Below, piece by piece: positions 1 through 7,946 of a stretch of DNA of 64,000 nucleotides. A program made the translations under genes and the position numbers. Below the pieces are notes generated by a model. It was not told the origin of the DNA, did not search any database, and saw only the letters and a program-made list of their open reading frames with translations. Position 1 is the stretch's first letter. Each line of letters opens with the position of its first letter. The DNA lies in NCBI RefSeq assembly GCF_001562275.1, contig NZ_CP014304.1, positions 1,984,001 through 2,048,000 of the forward strand. Direction: 5' to 3'. The DNA comes from Hymenobacter sp. PAMC 26628. GTDB lineage: Bacteria; Bacteroidota; Bacteroidia; Cytophagales; Hymenobacteraceae.

Positions 1-393
1 TTCGTAGTAGTTGCGCAGCGCGTTTTGCTCTTCCAGGCCCACGCTTTGCAGGGCGTGGATGAACTCGGCCGACGAGCCGTCCATGATGGGCGGCTCGGGG
101 CCCGAGAGCTGAATCAGTACGTTGTCGAGCTGCAAGCCCACCAGGGCGGCCAGCGTGTGCTCCACGGTGTTTACCCGGGCCCCGTTCTGCTCGATGGTGG
201 TGCCCCGCGAGAGGTCCACCACGTTGTCCACATCGGCGTCGACGATGGGCTGGCCGGGCAAATCCACGCGCTGAAATTTGTAGCCGTGGCCAATAGGGGC
301 GGGGCAGAAGGTCATCGTGGCCTCCACGCCGGTGTGCAGCCCAATGCCGCGCACCGTCACGGGCGCTTTGATGGTGTGTTGCTTGTCGTTCAT
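1..393 (-). CDS. lpxC: UDP-3-O-acyl-N-acetylglucosamine deacetylase, N-terminal part (LpxC, probably LpxC/FabZ fusion)
   Basis: Reading from the ATG at 391-393 gives 131 codons with no stop before the left edge, so only the N-terminal third is present. The protein begins MNDKQHTIKAPVTVRGIGLH, and the segments GIGLHTG, NTVEHTLAAL and MDGSSAEF are hallmarks of LpxC. VEHTLAAL carries a zinc-ligand histidine. LpxC performs the committed deacetylation of lipid A synthesis in the cytoplasm. In Bacteroidota it is normally fused to FabZ, but the fusion cannot be checked here. It lies 102 bp downstream of lpxD on the same strand, consistent with a lipid A operon. Identification is firm; length is unknown. 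Confidence 0.93.
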   Translation of the reverse strand, partial: MNDKQHTIKAPVTVRGIGLHTGVEATMTFCPAPIGHGYKFQRVDLPGQPIVDADVDNVVDLSRGTTIEQNGARVNTVEHTLAALVGLQLDNVLIQLSGPEPPIMDGSSAEFIHALQSVGLEEQNALRNYYE

Positions 394-495
394 TCTGGTT
401 AGTTGTCAGCTGGTAGCTACCAGCGGTTTTGGTAGTAGGAGACCGAAAGCTCCGACAACCAACCACTGCTAACTAACAACCGAGGGGCTGCAAAG

Positions 496-1536
496 CTAGG
501 GCTTTTCCGGTGCGTTTGCTGTCTGTTCGAGGCGTTCGACGCGATGCAAGATTGCGGGTAGGTTGCGGTACACCACCAGCACCCGCTGGCTTTGGTTGAG
601 GTCCAGGGCGGGACGGCCCTGGAGGATGCGGCCCTCTCCCTTTACCGATTTGTGCACGCCGGTTTGGGCCGCGAGGGTGGTTTTATTGGCCAGCGTAATG
701 TGGCCCGCGATGCCCACTTGCCCGCCTAACAGGCAGTAATCGCCAATTTTCGTCGAGCCCGAAATGCCCGTTTGGCCGGCGATGACCGTGTGGCGGCCAA
801 TTTCTACGTTGTGGCCCACCTGCACGAGGTTGTCGATTTTGCTGCCCTCGCCCACCCGCGTCGTGCCCATGGTGGCGCAGTCCACGGTGGTGTTGGCCCC
901 AATGCTCACGTAGTCGCCGAGTACCACGTTGCCGATCTGGGGGATGGGGAGGTAGCTGCCGTCGGGCTGCGGGGCGAAGCCAAAGCCGTCGGTGCCCACC
1001 ACGGCCCCCGCCTTAACGACGCAGAACCGACCGATAACCGTATCGGGGTAGATTTTGGCCCCGGCGTGAATCACGCTGCCCTCGCCAATCGTCACCCGGT
1101 CGCCGATGTAGGCGTGCGGAAAGACGAGCACGTTGGGGCCCAGCTGGCAATTTTCGCCGATGTAGGAAAAGGCCCCGCGGTAGTGCCCGGGGCCCACCGT
1201 GGCCGTGGCGGCCAGGTACGCCGGCTCTTCCACGCCGCGCTTGCCCATGCGCGTGGCCTGGGCATAAAATTCAAGCAGCTTGGTGAAAGCCGAGTAGGGG
1301 TCGGCCACCCGCACCAGGGAAGTAGCTACGGCGTGGCGCAGCACCAAGTCGGGGCTCACAATCACGGCCGAAGCCTGGGTGTCGTAGAGGAAATGCTCGT
1401 ATTTGGGGTTGGAAAGGAAAGCCAGGGCCCCGGCTTGGGCTTCCTCAATTTTAGCTAAGCCTGTCACGCGCCGGGTGGCGTCGCCCTCCACGGTGCCCCC
1501 GAGCACCTCCGCAATTTGTTGAACGGTAAATTCCAT
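496..1536 (-). CDS. lpxD: UDP-3-O-(3-hydroxyacyl)glucosamine N-acyltransferase LpxD
   Basis: This 346-residue protein has the usual LpxD length. It has an N-terminal uridine-binding domain (start MEFTVQQIAEVLGG) followed from about residue 105 by many hexapeptide repeats ([LIV]-G-x4) that form the left-handed beta helix. The segment VQVGHNVEIGRHTVIAG contains the catalytic-histidine region. It transfers a 3-hydroxyacyl chain to UDP-acylglucosamine in lipid A synthesis. It sits between an HD phosphohydrolase gene upstream and lpxC downstream, all on the minus strand, an arrangement common in Bacteroidota. ATG start, with no competing upstream start. Confidence 0.96.
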   Translation of the reverse strand: MEFTVQQIAEVLGGTVEGDATRRVTGLAKIEEAQAGALAFLSNPKYEHFLYDTQASAVIVSPDLVLRHAVATSLVRVADPYSAFTKLLEFYAQATRMGKRGVEEPAYLAATATVGPGHYRGAFSYIGENCQLGPNVLVFPHAYIGDRVTIGEGSVIHAGAKIYPDTVIGRFCVVKAGAVVGTDGFGFAPQPDGSYLPIPQIGNVVLGDYVSIGANTTVDCATMGTTRVGEGSKIDNLVQVGHNVEIGRHTVIAGQTGISGSTKIGDYCLLGGQVGIAGHITLANKTTLAAQTGVHKSVKGEGRILQGRPALDLNQSQRVLVVYRNLPAILHRVERLEQTANAPEKP

Positions 1537-1559
1537 AGGCGGGCAAAAATAGTTGTTGG

Positions 1560-1636
1560 TTGGTAGTTGTCAGTTGTTAGAAACGACCGACGGACTTCTG
1601 CGAGCAGCCGGACAACTGACAACCAATAACTGACAA
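1560..1636. repeat. Imperfect inverted repeat in the lpxD/HD spacer
   Basis: The 11-mer TTGTCAGTTGT at 1567-1577 has an exact reverse complement at 1612-1622. Both arms lie in a longer low-complexity context of GTTGGTAGTTG-like words. A similar but less perfect pair occurs in the next spacer (about 397-481). Both spacers lie inside a probable minus-strand operon, so the hairpin would form within the transcript. Compare the spacers at 12297-12411 and 16973-17054. Confidence 0.6.
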
Positions 1637-2866
1637 TTAAATTATTTCCTTCGGGTAGCAGATGTAGAACTTATCCACCCGCTGGCTCAGGGCCCTAATG
1701 TTGGGCAGGTCCGAGGCGTCCATCACGTTCACCACCTCGCCTTTTTTGGTGAGGATGTTGATGGGTTCCTGGCTGCGGGCGTCGTAGGCGCTGTTGCTCA
1801 GGCGGCCGGCAATCATGAGCAGGGCGGCTTCGGCGGGTGGCAGTTGGAAGTGCTCGGCAATCAGCTCCTGGATGCCGAGCTTGAAGTCGTCGTCGAACGG
1901 CGCGGGCGCAATCACGATCTTCAGCAAGTTGCGGTTCAGCAAACTTTTGGCCAGGTAGCTGAGCACCACGTCGGAGTGGGAGGCCCAACCCTTCACCGCC
2001 GACCAGATGTCGTAGTCGTCGAGCTCCACGAAGCGGCTCAGGATTTTGGGGTCGGCGGCGAAGTCGGCCAGCGCCACGGCCCGGCCCAGGAAGAAGCCCA
2101 GGCAGCTGTTGGCCGGCACGTGCACGCCCTGGCGGGTGAGGTCGCGGGCGCGCTGCACGGCGCGGATCACCATCTGCTCGGCGCTCGTCACCGTTTTGTG
2201 CAAGTACACTTGCCAGTACATCAGCCGGCGGCTCACCAGAAAGTTCTCGACCGAGTACACCGCTTTTTCTTCCAGCACCAGCTGCTCGTCCACCACGCGC
2301 AGCATTTTGATGAGGCGGTCGGCGCCCGGGCGGCCTTCTTCCACGCCGGTATAAAAGGAGTCGCGGTTGAGGTAGTCGAGCCGGTCCATGTCAAGCTGGC
2401 TGCTCACGAGCTGGTGGAAAAACGGCCGGGCGTAGGTCCCCTCGAAGATTTCGATGGCCAGCGTGAGCCGCCCGCCAAACGTTTCATTGAGCCGTCGCAT
2501 CAGAAACAGCGAGAGTTGCTCATGGGGCACGTCCTGGAAAATGGCCGTTTCCAGGGCGTGCGACAGGGGCCCGTGGCCGACGTCGTGTAGCAAGATGGCG
2601 GCCAGCGCGGCCTCGCCCTCGGCGGCCGAAATGGCCACGCCCTTGTCTTTGAGCGTGCGCAGGGCGAGCTGCATCAGGTGCATGGCCCCCAGGGCGTGGT
2701 GGAAGCGCGTGTGCAGGGCCCCCGGGTACACAAATCCCGTGAGGCCCAGCTGCTGGATGCGCCGCAACCGCTGAAAATACGGGTGCTCGATGAGGTCGAA
2801 CAGCAGCTCGGTGGGGATGGTGACGAACCCGTACACGGGGTCGTTGAAAATCTTTTTCTTGTTCAC
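1637..2866 (-). CDS. HD-domain phosphohydrolase (dGTPase-like superfamily)
   Basis: The product is about 409 residues if translation starts at the GTG at 2864-2866, giving V/M-NKKKIFNDPVYGF, the typical start of this family. A further in-frame GTG at 2891-2893 would add nine poorly conserved residues. HD signatures are visible: HTRFHHALGAMHL and ILLHDVGHGPLSHALE, the latter with the HD metal pair. The family contains dNTP triphosphohydrolases and uncharacterised relatives; this one matches the uncharacterised YdhJ-like type found beside lpxD in many Bacteroidota. The substrate cannot be deduced. It is the first gene of the minus-strand lipid A run and is divergent from porX. Confidence 0.88.
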   Translation of the reverse strand: MNKKKIFNDPVYGFVTIPTELLFDLIEHPYFQRLRRIQQLGLTGFVYPGALHTRFHHALGAMHLMQLALRTLKDKGVAISAAEGEAALAAILLHDVGHGPLSHALETAIFQDVPHEQLSLFLMRRLNETFGGRLTLAIEIFEGTYARPFFHQLVSSQLDMDRLDYLNRDSFYTGVEEGRPGADRLIKMLRVVDEQLVLEEKAVYSVENFLVSRRLMYWQVYLHKTVTSAEQMVIRAVQRARDLTRQGVHVPANSCLGFFLGRAVALADFAADPKILSRFVELDDYDIWSAVKGWASHSDVVLSYLAKSLLNRNLLKIVIAPAPFDDDFKLGIQELIAEHFQLPPAEAALLMIAGRLSNSAYDARSQEPINILTKKGEVVNVMDASDLPNIRALSQRVDKFYICYPKEII

Positions 2867-2893
2867 AAGCAAAACGGGCGCATTGGGCCCCAC

Positions 2894-3143
2894 AAAAGAA
2901 CGACGCCCGGCCCAACTACCGCCACCAGGGCCCCGGCAGCCACCCTTTGGGGCCCCAAGCGCCGGGGCCCCGGCCCGGCCGAAACAACCCGGCCGCCGGT
3001 TTTTCGGTACTGCTGAGCGATTACGCGCCGCGCCGAGTACCTATTCCGGCGCGTTTGCCGTTAACCCCCCTGCGGGCCGCTGTTGCGGCGCGCGGCAACA
3101 CCCGCGGCGGGCCCCAGGGCCCCCGCCCTAGTTCCTACTACCT
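2894..3143. other. Divergent spacer between the HD-hydrolase gene and porX
   Basis: A 250-bp GC-rich gap must hold the promoters of both divergent genes. It includes the 5' leader of porX, with clusters of GGCCCC. I find no convincing Bacteroidota -33/-7 promoter or operator, and no translated frame resembles a protein. Confidence 0.4.
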
Positions 3144-4709
3144 ATGCAAACCACGATTCTCTGGGCCGACGACGAAATTGACCTGCTCAAGCCCCATATT
3201 TTATTCCTTAAAGAGAAAGGCTACGACGTAACCCCCGTGAACAGCGGGGCCGACGCCATCGAGGAGATTCAGGAGAAGACCTACGACTTGGTGTTCCTCG
3301 ACGAGAACATGCCCGGCCTCACCGGCCTGCAAACCCTCACCGAAATCAAGGCCATCCGCCCCACCGTGCCGGTGGTGATGATTACCAAGAGCGAGGAGGA
3401 ACACATTATGGAAGAGGCCATTGGCTCGAAAATCGCCGACTACCTCATCAAGCCCGTCAACCCCAGCCAGATTCTGCTGTCGGTGAAAAAGGTGCTCGAC
3501 AACAAGCGCTTGGTGAGTGAAAAAACCAACTCGGGCTACCAGCGCGACTTCCGCCAGCTGGGCATGCAGCTCTCCGACCGCCTTTCGCCCGCCGAGTGGG
3601 CCGAGGTGTACAAAAAGCTGGTGTACTGGGAGTTGGAAATCAACGAAACCGAGGGCAAGAGCATGGCCGAGGTGTTTAACATGCAGAAGGACGAGGCCAA
3701 CACGTACTTCGGCCGCTTCATCACCGAGAGCTACGAGGATTGGGTGAACGGCGACGACAAGAACGCGCCGCTCATGTCGCACCAGCTCTTCAAGGAGCGC
3801 GTGTTCCCGACGCTGAAGGCCACCGGCGACACGCCCGTGTACTTCGTACTGATTGACAACTTGCGCTACGACCAGTGGAAAGTGCTCGAACCCATTATCA
3901 ACGAGCTGTTTACGGTGGACAGCGAGGAAATGTACTACGCCATTCTGCCCACCACCACGGCGTATGCGCGCAACGCCATCTTCTCGGGCATGATGCCGAG
4001 TGAGATTCAGAAGAAATACCCCAACCTGTGGGTGGACGACCAGGACGACGAGGGCAAGAACCTGCATGAGGCGGAGTTCATGGAAATCAACTTCCAGAAG
4101 AACAACCAGAAGTACCGCCACAGCTACCACAAGGTGACCAACTTGCAGGCTGGCAAGGACTTGTTGGGCAAGATGAGCAACCTGCACAACAACTACAAGT
4201 GCAACATCATCGTGTACAACTTCGTGGACATGCTCTCGCACGCCCGCACCGACATGGCCATGATCCGGGAGCTGGCGGCCGACGAGTCGGCCTACCGCAG
4301 CCTCACCCGCTCGTGGTTCCTGCACTCGCCGCTGTACGAGATGCTGCAAGTCATTGCCGAGAAAAAGGGCAAGCTCATCATCACCACCGACCACGGCACC
4401 ATCCGCTGCAAGCGCCCCTACAAAATTGTGGGCGACCGCAACACCAACACCAACCTGCGCTACAAGCACGGCCGCAACCTGGGCTTCGACGAATCGCGCG
4501 ACGTGTACGTGGTGCGCAAGCCGGAGCGCATTTTCCTGCCCCGCGAGAACGTGAGCACCGCCTACGTGTTCACCGTCGGCGACTACTTCTTCGCCTACCC
4601 GAACAACTACAACTACTACGTGAACTATTACAAGGACACGTTCCAGCACGGCGGCATCTCGCTGGAAGAGTGCATCATTCCCTACATCACGCTCACGGCC
4701 AAGGGCTAA
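3144..4709 (+). CDS. porX: PorX: response regulator with PglZ phosphodiesterase domain, type IX secretion control
   Basis: The 521-residue protein has an N-terminal receiver domain (residues 1 to about 120). Acidic residues lie in WADDEID, the phosphoacceptor Asp53 is in VFLDENMPG and the conserved Lys is in YLIKPVNP. A helical linker follows, then a PglZ/alkaline-phosphatase-like domain from about residue 200. Its metal-site motifs are IDNLRYDQW, LPTTTAYARNAIFSGM (nucleophile Thr) and TTDHGTIRC. This architecture is that of PorX, which together with sensor PorY controls the type IX secretion system of Bacteroidota. The protein is cytoplasmic. In many relatives tsaE and ald lie just downstream; here they are 12 kb away. 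The next gene, 17 bp downstream, is a small secreted protein. Confidence 0.95.
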   Translation: MQTTILWADDEIDLLKPHILFLKEKGYDVTPVNSGADAIEEIQEKTYDLVFLDENMPGLTGLQTLTEIKAIRPTVPVVMITKSEEEHIMEEAIGSKIADYLIKPVNPSQILLSVKKVLDNKRLVSEKTNSGYQRDFRQLGMQLSDRLSPAEWAEVYKKLVYWELEINETEGKSMAEVFNMQKDEANTYFGRFITESYEDWVNGDDKNAPLMSHQLFKERVFPTLKATGDTPVYFVLIDNLRYDQWKVLEPIINELFTVDSEEMYYAILPTTTAYARNAIFSGMMPSEIQKKYPNLWVDDQDDEGKNLHEAEFMEINFQKNNQKYRHSYHKVTNLQAGKDLLGKMSNLHNNYKCNIIVYNFVDMLSHARTDMAMIRELAADESAYRSLTRSWFLHSPLYEMLQVIAEKKGKLIITTDHGTIRCKRPYKIVGDRNTNTNLRYKHGRNLGFDESRDVYVVRKPERIFLPRENVSTAYVFTVGDYFFAYPNNYNYYVNYYKDTFQHGGISLEECIIPYITLTAKG

Positions 4710-4726
4710 GAGTGGGTGCTGAATTT

Positions 4727-5002
4727 ATGACTATGAAAAATTTCCTGCTCGCCGGGGCCCTGGTACTGGGCCTGTCGGCGGCGGCTCGGGCCCAAACCGC
4801 GCCGCCGCCCGCCGCCACGCCGCCCCCAGTCACCACCACACCCGCCGCCTCTGGGGCCCCATTAAGCCCCGACGCGTCGTCGCCGGGCCTCGCGTCGGAT
4901 GACCGAGTACGCCTGGGCCAGCAAAAGGACAAGAGCGACCAGCTCCCAAAGCGCAAAAGCCGCCGCGCCAAGGAGAAGGATTTACCAAAGCCCAGCAACT
5001 AA
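4727..5002 (+). CDS. Small secreted or periplasmic hypothetical protein
   Basis: The 91-residue product starts MTMKNFLLAGALVLGLS, a signal peptide ending near ARAQ. The mature part is low-complexity and Pro/Ala/Thr-rich, then ends in a basic, Lys/Arg-rich tail (KRKSRRAKEKDLPK). No domain is recognised. It begins 17 bp after the porX stop and is followed by a strong terminator, so it is probably co-transcribed with porX. A second ATG six bases downstream is an alternative start. The composition suggests a disordered envelope protein. No function is assigned. Confidence 0.7.
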   Translation: MTMKNFLLAGALVLGLSAAARAQTAPPPAATPPPVTTTPAASGAPLSPDASSPGLASDDRVRLGQQKDKSDQLPKRKSRRAKEKDLPKPSN

Positions 5003-5019
5003 GCCGTTTTGATGGCTGC

Positions 5020-5058
5020 AAAAAAGCCCCGCTGCACACTGTGCGGCGGGGCTTTTTT
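5020..5058 (+). terminator. Rho-independent terminator after porX operon
   Basis: The arms AAAAAAGCCCCGC (5020-5032) and GCGGGGCTTTTTT (5046-5058) are perfectly complementary over 13 bp with a 13-nt loop. The run of six T follows the plus strand, and the matching A run makes it potentially bidirectional. Confidence 0.9.
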
Positions 5059-5133
5059 ATGGTGATACGGGACTAATACGCTGTGGCGCTGGTTACTTGG
5101 CGGTATTCGTTTCCACGATGGGGCCCCGGGGGG

Positions 5134-5238
5134 CTACCGTTTCGGTAGCTCGTCGAGGGTCAGTACGCGCGGGTCGTTGTAGAGTGTTTGGGTGGCTTCG
5201 ACGGAATTATTTTTCTGCAAAAGCTCCGCCCAGGCCAT
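5134..5238 (-). pseudogene. Possible C-terminal gene fragment next to the inverted-repeat element
   Basis: A 34-codon minus-strand frame starts at an ATG in MAWAELLQKNNSVEA and ends NDPRVLTLDELPKR-stop. Its amphipathic, charged character looks like a real protein tail, and the frame is open into the adjacent element end. No family is recognised. It may be the remnant of a gene cut by the element at 5245-5778, or it may be chance. Confidence 0.25.
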
Positions 5239-5244
5239 GAAAAA

Positions 5245-5778
5245 TGGCCTTGGTTAAAAGTTTGGTCCAAAGGTTAATTGGTGGGCTTGTCAACTACCAA
5301 GAATAGATACTGACAGCGCGTTCCTACAACAGAAAACCTGCCTTTAATGCATTTAGGTGGCTATTTGAGGCGTTGAAGTACATTTTTCTCCTCATGGAGA
5401 TAAGGTTAATTGTACTTTGATTACTGAACAAGTTTTCTGTACCAAATTGACTGCTTTTGGGGCCAGTTACCCATTCGGCAGGTGGTTGGCTTAGTTGTTC
5501 ATAAATACGGAGGTGGCTGTTGCAGAACTCCGAGTTGTGCCTGTAATGCCTGCTATTATCGACGTTAACGAGCGAACGAGCACCAAAAACAGCCGTTTTT
5601 GGTGCTCGTTCGGTGAAATAGCTTGGGACGCTAGGCCAGTATCCGGGTTCTGCAACAGCCACGGAGGTTTCGCTGAACAAACAGCTCTAATAACCTTTGA
5701 ATGCAGTATTTTAGCCTGGAACCGCTATGTTTGGGGGCAACTCGCTTAACCTTTGTACCAAACTTTTAACCGAGGCCA
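5245..5778. mobile_element. MITE-like or decayed element with 33-bp terminal inverted repeats
   Basis: The left end (5245-5277) and the reverse complement of the right end (5746-5778) match at 31 of 33 positions. Their shared core is GGTTAAAAGTTTGGT followed after one mismatch by CAAAGGTTAA. The interior has lower GC than the flanks and no recognisable transposase frame. The right end coincides with the point where GH3 homology of the neighbouring pseudogene stops (after GKEV), so the element truncates that gene. I see no clear target duplication. A second palindromic element is nested inside at 5513-5662. It could be a deletion derivative of a full insertion sequence elsewhere in the genome. 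Confidence 0.6.
5513..5662. mobile_element. 150-bp nested palindromic element with 16-bp ends
   Basis: The ends are GTGGCTGTTGCAGAAC (5513-5528) and its exact reverse complement (5647-5662). The tetramer GGAG abuts both outer sides (5509-5512 and 5663-5666), a possible target duplication. The centre (5573-5612) is a perfect 18-bp stem, CGAACGAGCACCAAAAAC, with a 4-nt AGCC loop. The combination of short terminal repeats, internal hairpin and small size fits a non-autonomous transposable element. No protein is encoded. Confidence 0.6.
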
Positions 5779-7918
5779 CTTCCTTGCCGGCCACTTTGCC
5801 GCTGTTGGTGACCTGGATGCTGGCCGTGATTTTGCCCGCCAGGGTGGGGGTGCTCAGCTGGAGTTTGCCGTAGGTGAAGGTGGTGTAGCTCAGGCCGTAG
5901 CCAAACTCGTAGGCCGGCTTCACCTTGAAGGTGCTGTAGTAGCGGTAGCCCACGTAAATGCCTTCTTCGTAGGTGTTTTCCGAGGGCTTGCCCATGAAGG
6001 AATTGGCACCGCTGGGGGCGTTGGGGTCCAGCAGCTTGCCGGGGTAGTCGCCGCTGTAGGGCACGTCCTTGTAGGCCACAGGAAAGGTCGTGGCCAGCTT
6101 GCCCGAAGGGTTGGTTTTGCCGCTTGGCAGCCCGGCCAGGGCGTTGCCGCCTTCCTGGCCGGGCTGCCAAGCCAGCAAAATGGCGTCGGCTTGGTCGCGC
6201 CAGCTGGCCATTTCCACCACGCCGCCGGTGTTGATGACGACGATAACCTTCTTGTTGTGGGCGTGAAACGCGGCGGCTACCTGCTTCAGCAGGGCCTGCT
6301 CGGTGGCGGTAAGAGTGAAGTCGTCGGTTTCTTTGCGGTCGCCGCCCTCGCCCGCGTTGCGGCCCAGCGTGAGCACGGCCACGTCAGCCGCCTGGGCGGT
6401 TTGCGCCAGGCCCAGGGCCTCGGCCGCCATTTCGGGGATGACCGGGGCGGGGTCGAGCAGGCCGCGGGTTTTGGGCAGCTTGGCCTTTTCGGCGCGCAAG
6501 TGCTGGGCGTAGCCCTGGCTGAGTCGGGCATCGACGGTGTAGCCGGCGCTGGCCAGGCCCTGGGCCATCGAGATAGTGTAGGCGCGTTTCACGTCGCCGC
6601 TGCCCGTGCCGCCGGCAATCAGGTTGTAGGAGGCGTTGCCGAACAGGGCCACCTTGCGGCCGGTAGCCAGGGGCAGGGCCCCGGCTTCGTTGCGCAGCAG
6701 CACCATGCTTTCGGCGGCGGCCTGGCGGGCCACGGCGGCGTCGGTCTTCAGGGCCGGCTGGCTGTTGTAGGCGGCCTTTTTGAAGGTGGGCGACTTAAGG
6801 ACCAGCTCCAGCACGCGGGTCACGTTCACGTCGAGCTGGGCCGGGGCGAGGGCCCCGCTTTTCAGGGCCCCCAGGATGGCCTGGGTCTGGGTGTACACGC
6901 CGGGCATCAGCAGGTCGTTGCCGGCCTTGAGCTGGGCCACGGCGTCGTGGCCGCCGTACCAGTCGGTCATCACCAGGCCCTTGAAACCCCATTCCTGCCG
7001 CAGCAGGGCGGTGAGCAGGTCGTGGCTTTCGGAGGTATAGGTGCCGTTCACCTTGTTGTACGACGACATCACCGTCCAGGGCTGGGCCGTTTTCACGGCA
7101 ATCTGGAAGCCGCGCAGGTAAATTTCCCGCAGGGCCCGCTCGCTCACGTGCGAGTTGAGCTGCATGCGGTTGAACTCTTGGTTGTTCACGGCAAAGTGCT
7201 TGATGGACGTGCCCACGCCGTTCGACTCGATGCCGTTCACGAAGGCCGCGGCCATGTGGCCGGCCACCACCGGGTCTTCAGAATAATACTCAAAGTTGCG
7301 CCCACCCAGCGGGTTGCGGTGGATGTTCATGCCCGGGGCCAGCAGCACGTCGATGCCAAAGGCCCGCACTCCGCTGCCGAAGGCCACGCCCACCTTGTGC
7401 ACCAGGGCCGTGTCTCAGCTCGAAGCCAGCAGCGTGGCCACCGGGAAGGCCGTGGCGTAGTAGGTTTTGGTGCTGTCCTTGCCCCGGATGGCGTCGATGC
7501 GCACGCCCGCGGGCCCGTCGGAAAGCGTGAGCGAGGGGATACCCAGCCGCGCCACGGCGTGCGAGCGGCCAGCCGCGCCGGGTACCATCTAGGGAATCTT
7601 GTCGTCGCCGGGGTTGCCGGGGGGCAGCATCCCGGCCGGGAAGCCCGACGGGTAGAAGCCCATGCCCACCACGAGCTGCACTTTTTCTTCGGGCGTGAGG
7701 GCCCCCAGCACTTCCTTGAGGGTGGCTTTGCCCAGTTGAGGAGCGCCGGCAGCCGGGGCTTTGGCGGGCGCTTTCGCAGGGGTTTTGGCGGGGGCTTTGG
7801 TTTGGGCCCCGGCCGGGGCGGCGCTGCCCAGCAGCGCGGCCAGGGCCAGCCGGCGGAAAGAGGTGGCGCGGGGCGGGCAGGCTTTGGAGAACTTAGGAAT
7901 TGGCAGGCGGACGAGAAG
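5779..7918 (-). pseudogene. Beta-glucosidase GH3, disrupted (two in-frame stops, C-terminus lost)
   Basis: Minus-strand GH3 homology is continuous but broken by TAG at 7589-7591 (after DDKIP) and TGA at 7415-7417, where the family has Trp (ASS-stop-DTALVHKVG). The catalytic region is still readable: MNIHRNPLGGRNFEYYSEDP and, with the nucleophile Asp, GLVMTDWYGGHD. The C-terminal fibronectin-III-like domain ends after SGKVAGKEV, where the 33-bp inverted-repeat element begins. The N-terminal end retains a hydrophobic secretion segment (LALAALLGSAAPAGAQ) and an Ala/Lys/Pro repeat linker, but no good start codon remains. It lies 28 bp downstream of GH30 and was probably co-transcribed. It would have hydrolysed beta-glucosides in the periplasm. 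Confidence 0.85.
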
Positions 7919-7946
7919 GGTGGGAGAAAATAGGGGCCCCGGGGCC

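Noticed and set aside
3201..4649. 482-codon minus-strand frame opposite porX
   Set aside because: The Val/His-rich translation is typical of an antisense frame of a GC-rich gene; PorX homology is unambiguous on the plus strand.
5324..5680. 118-codon minus-strand frame within the inverted-repeat element
   Set aside because: It crosses the nested palindrome and has no transposase-like motifs; treated as non-coding.
5753..7933. 726-codon plus-strand frame opposite the GH3 pseudogene
   Set aside because: It is an antisense shadow rich in His/Gly/Val with no recognisable domain; GH3 homology lies on the other strand.
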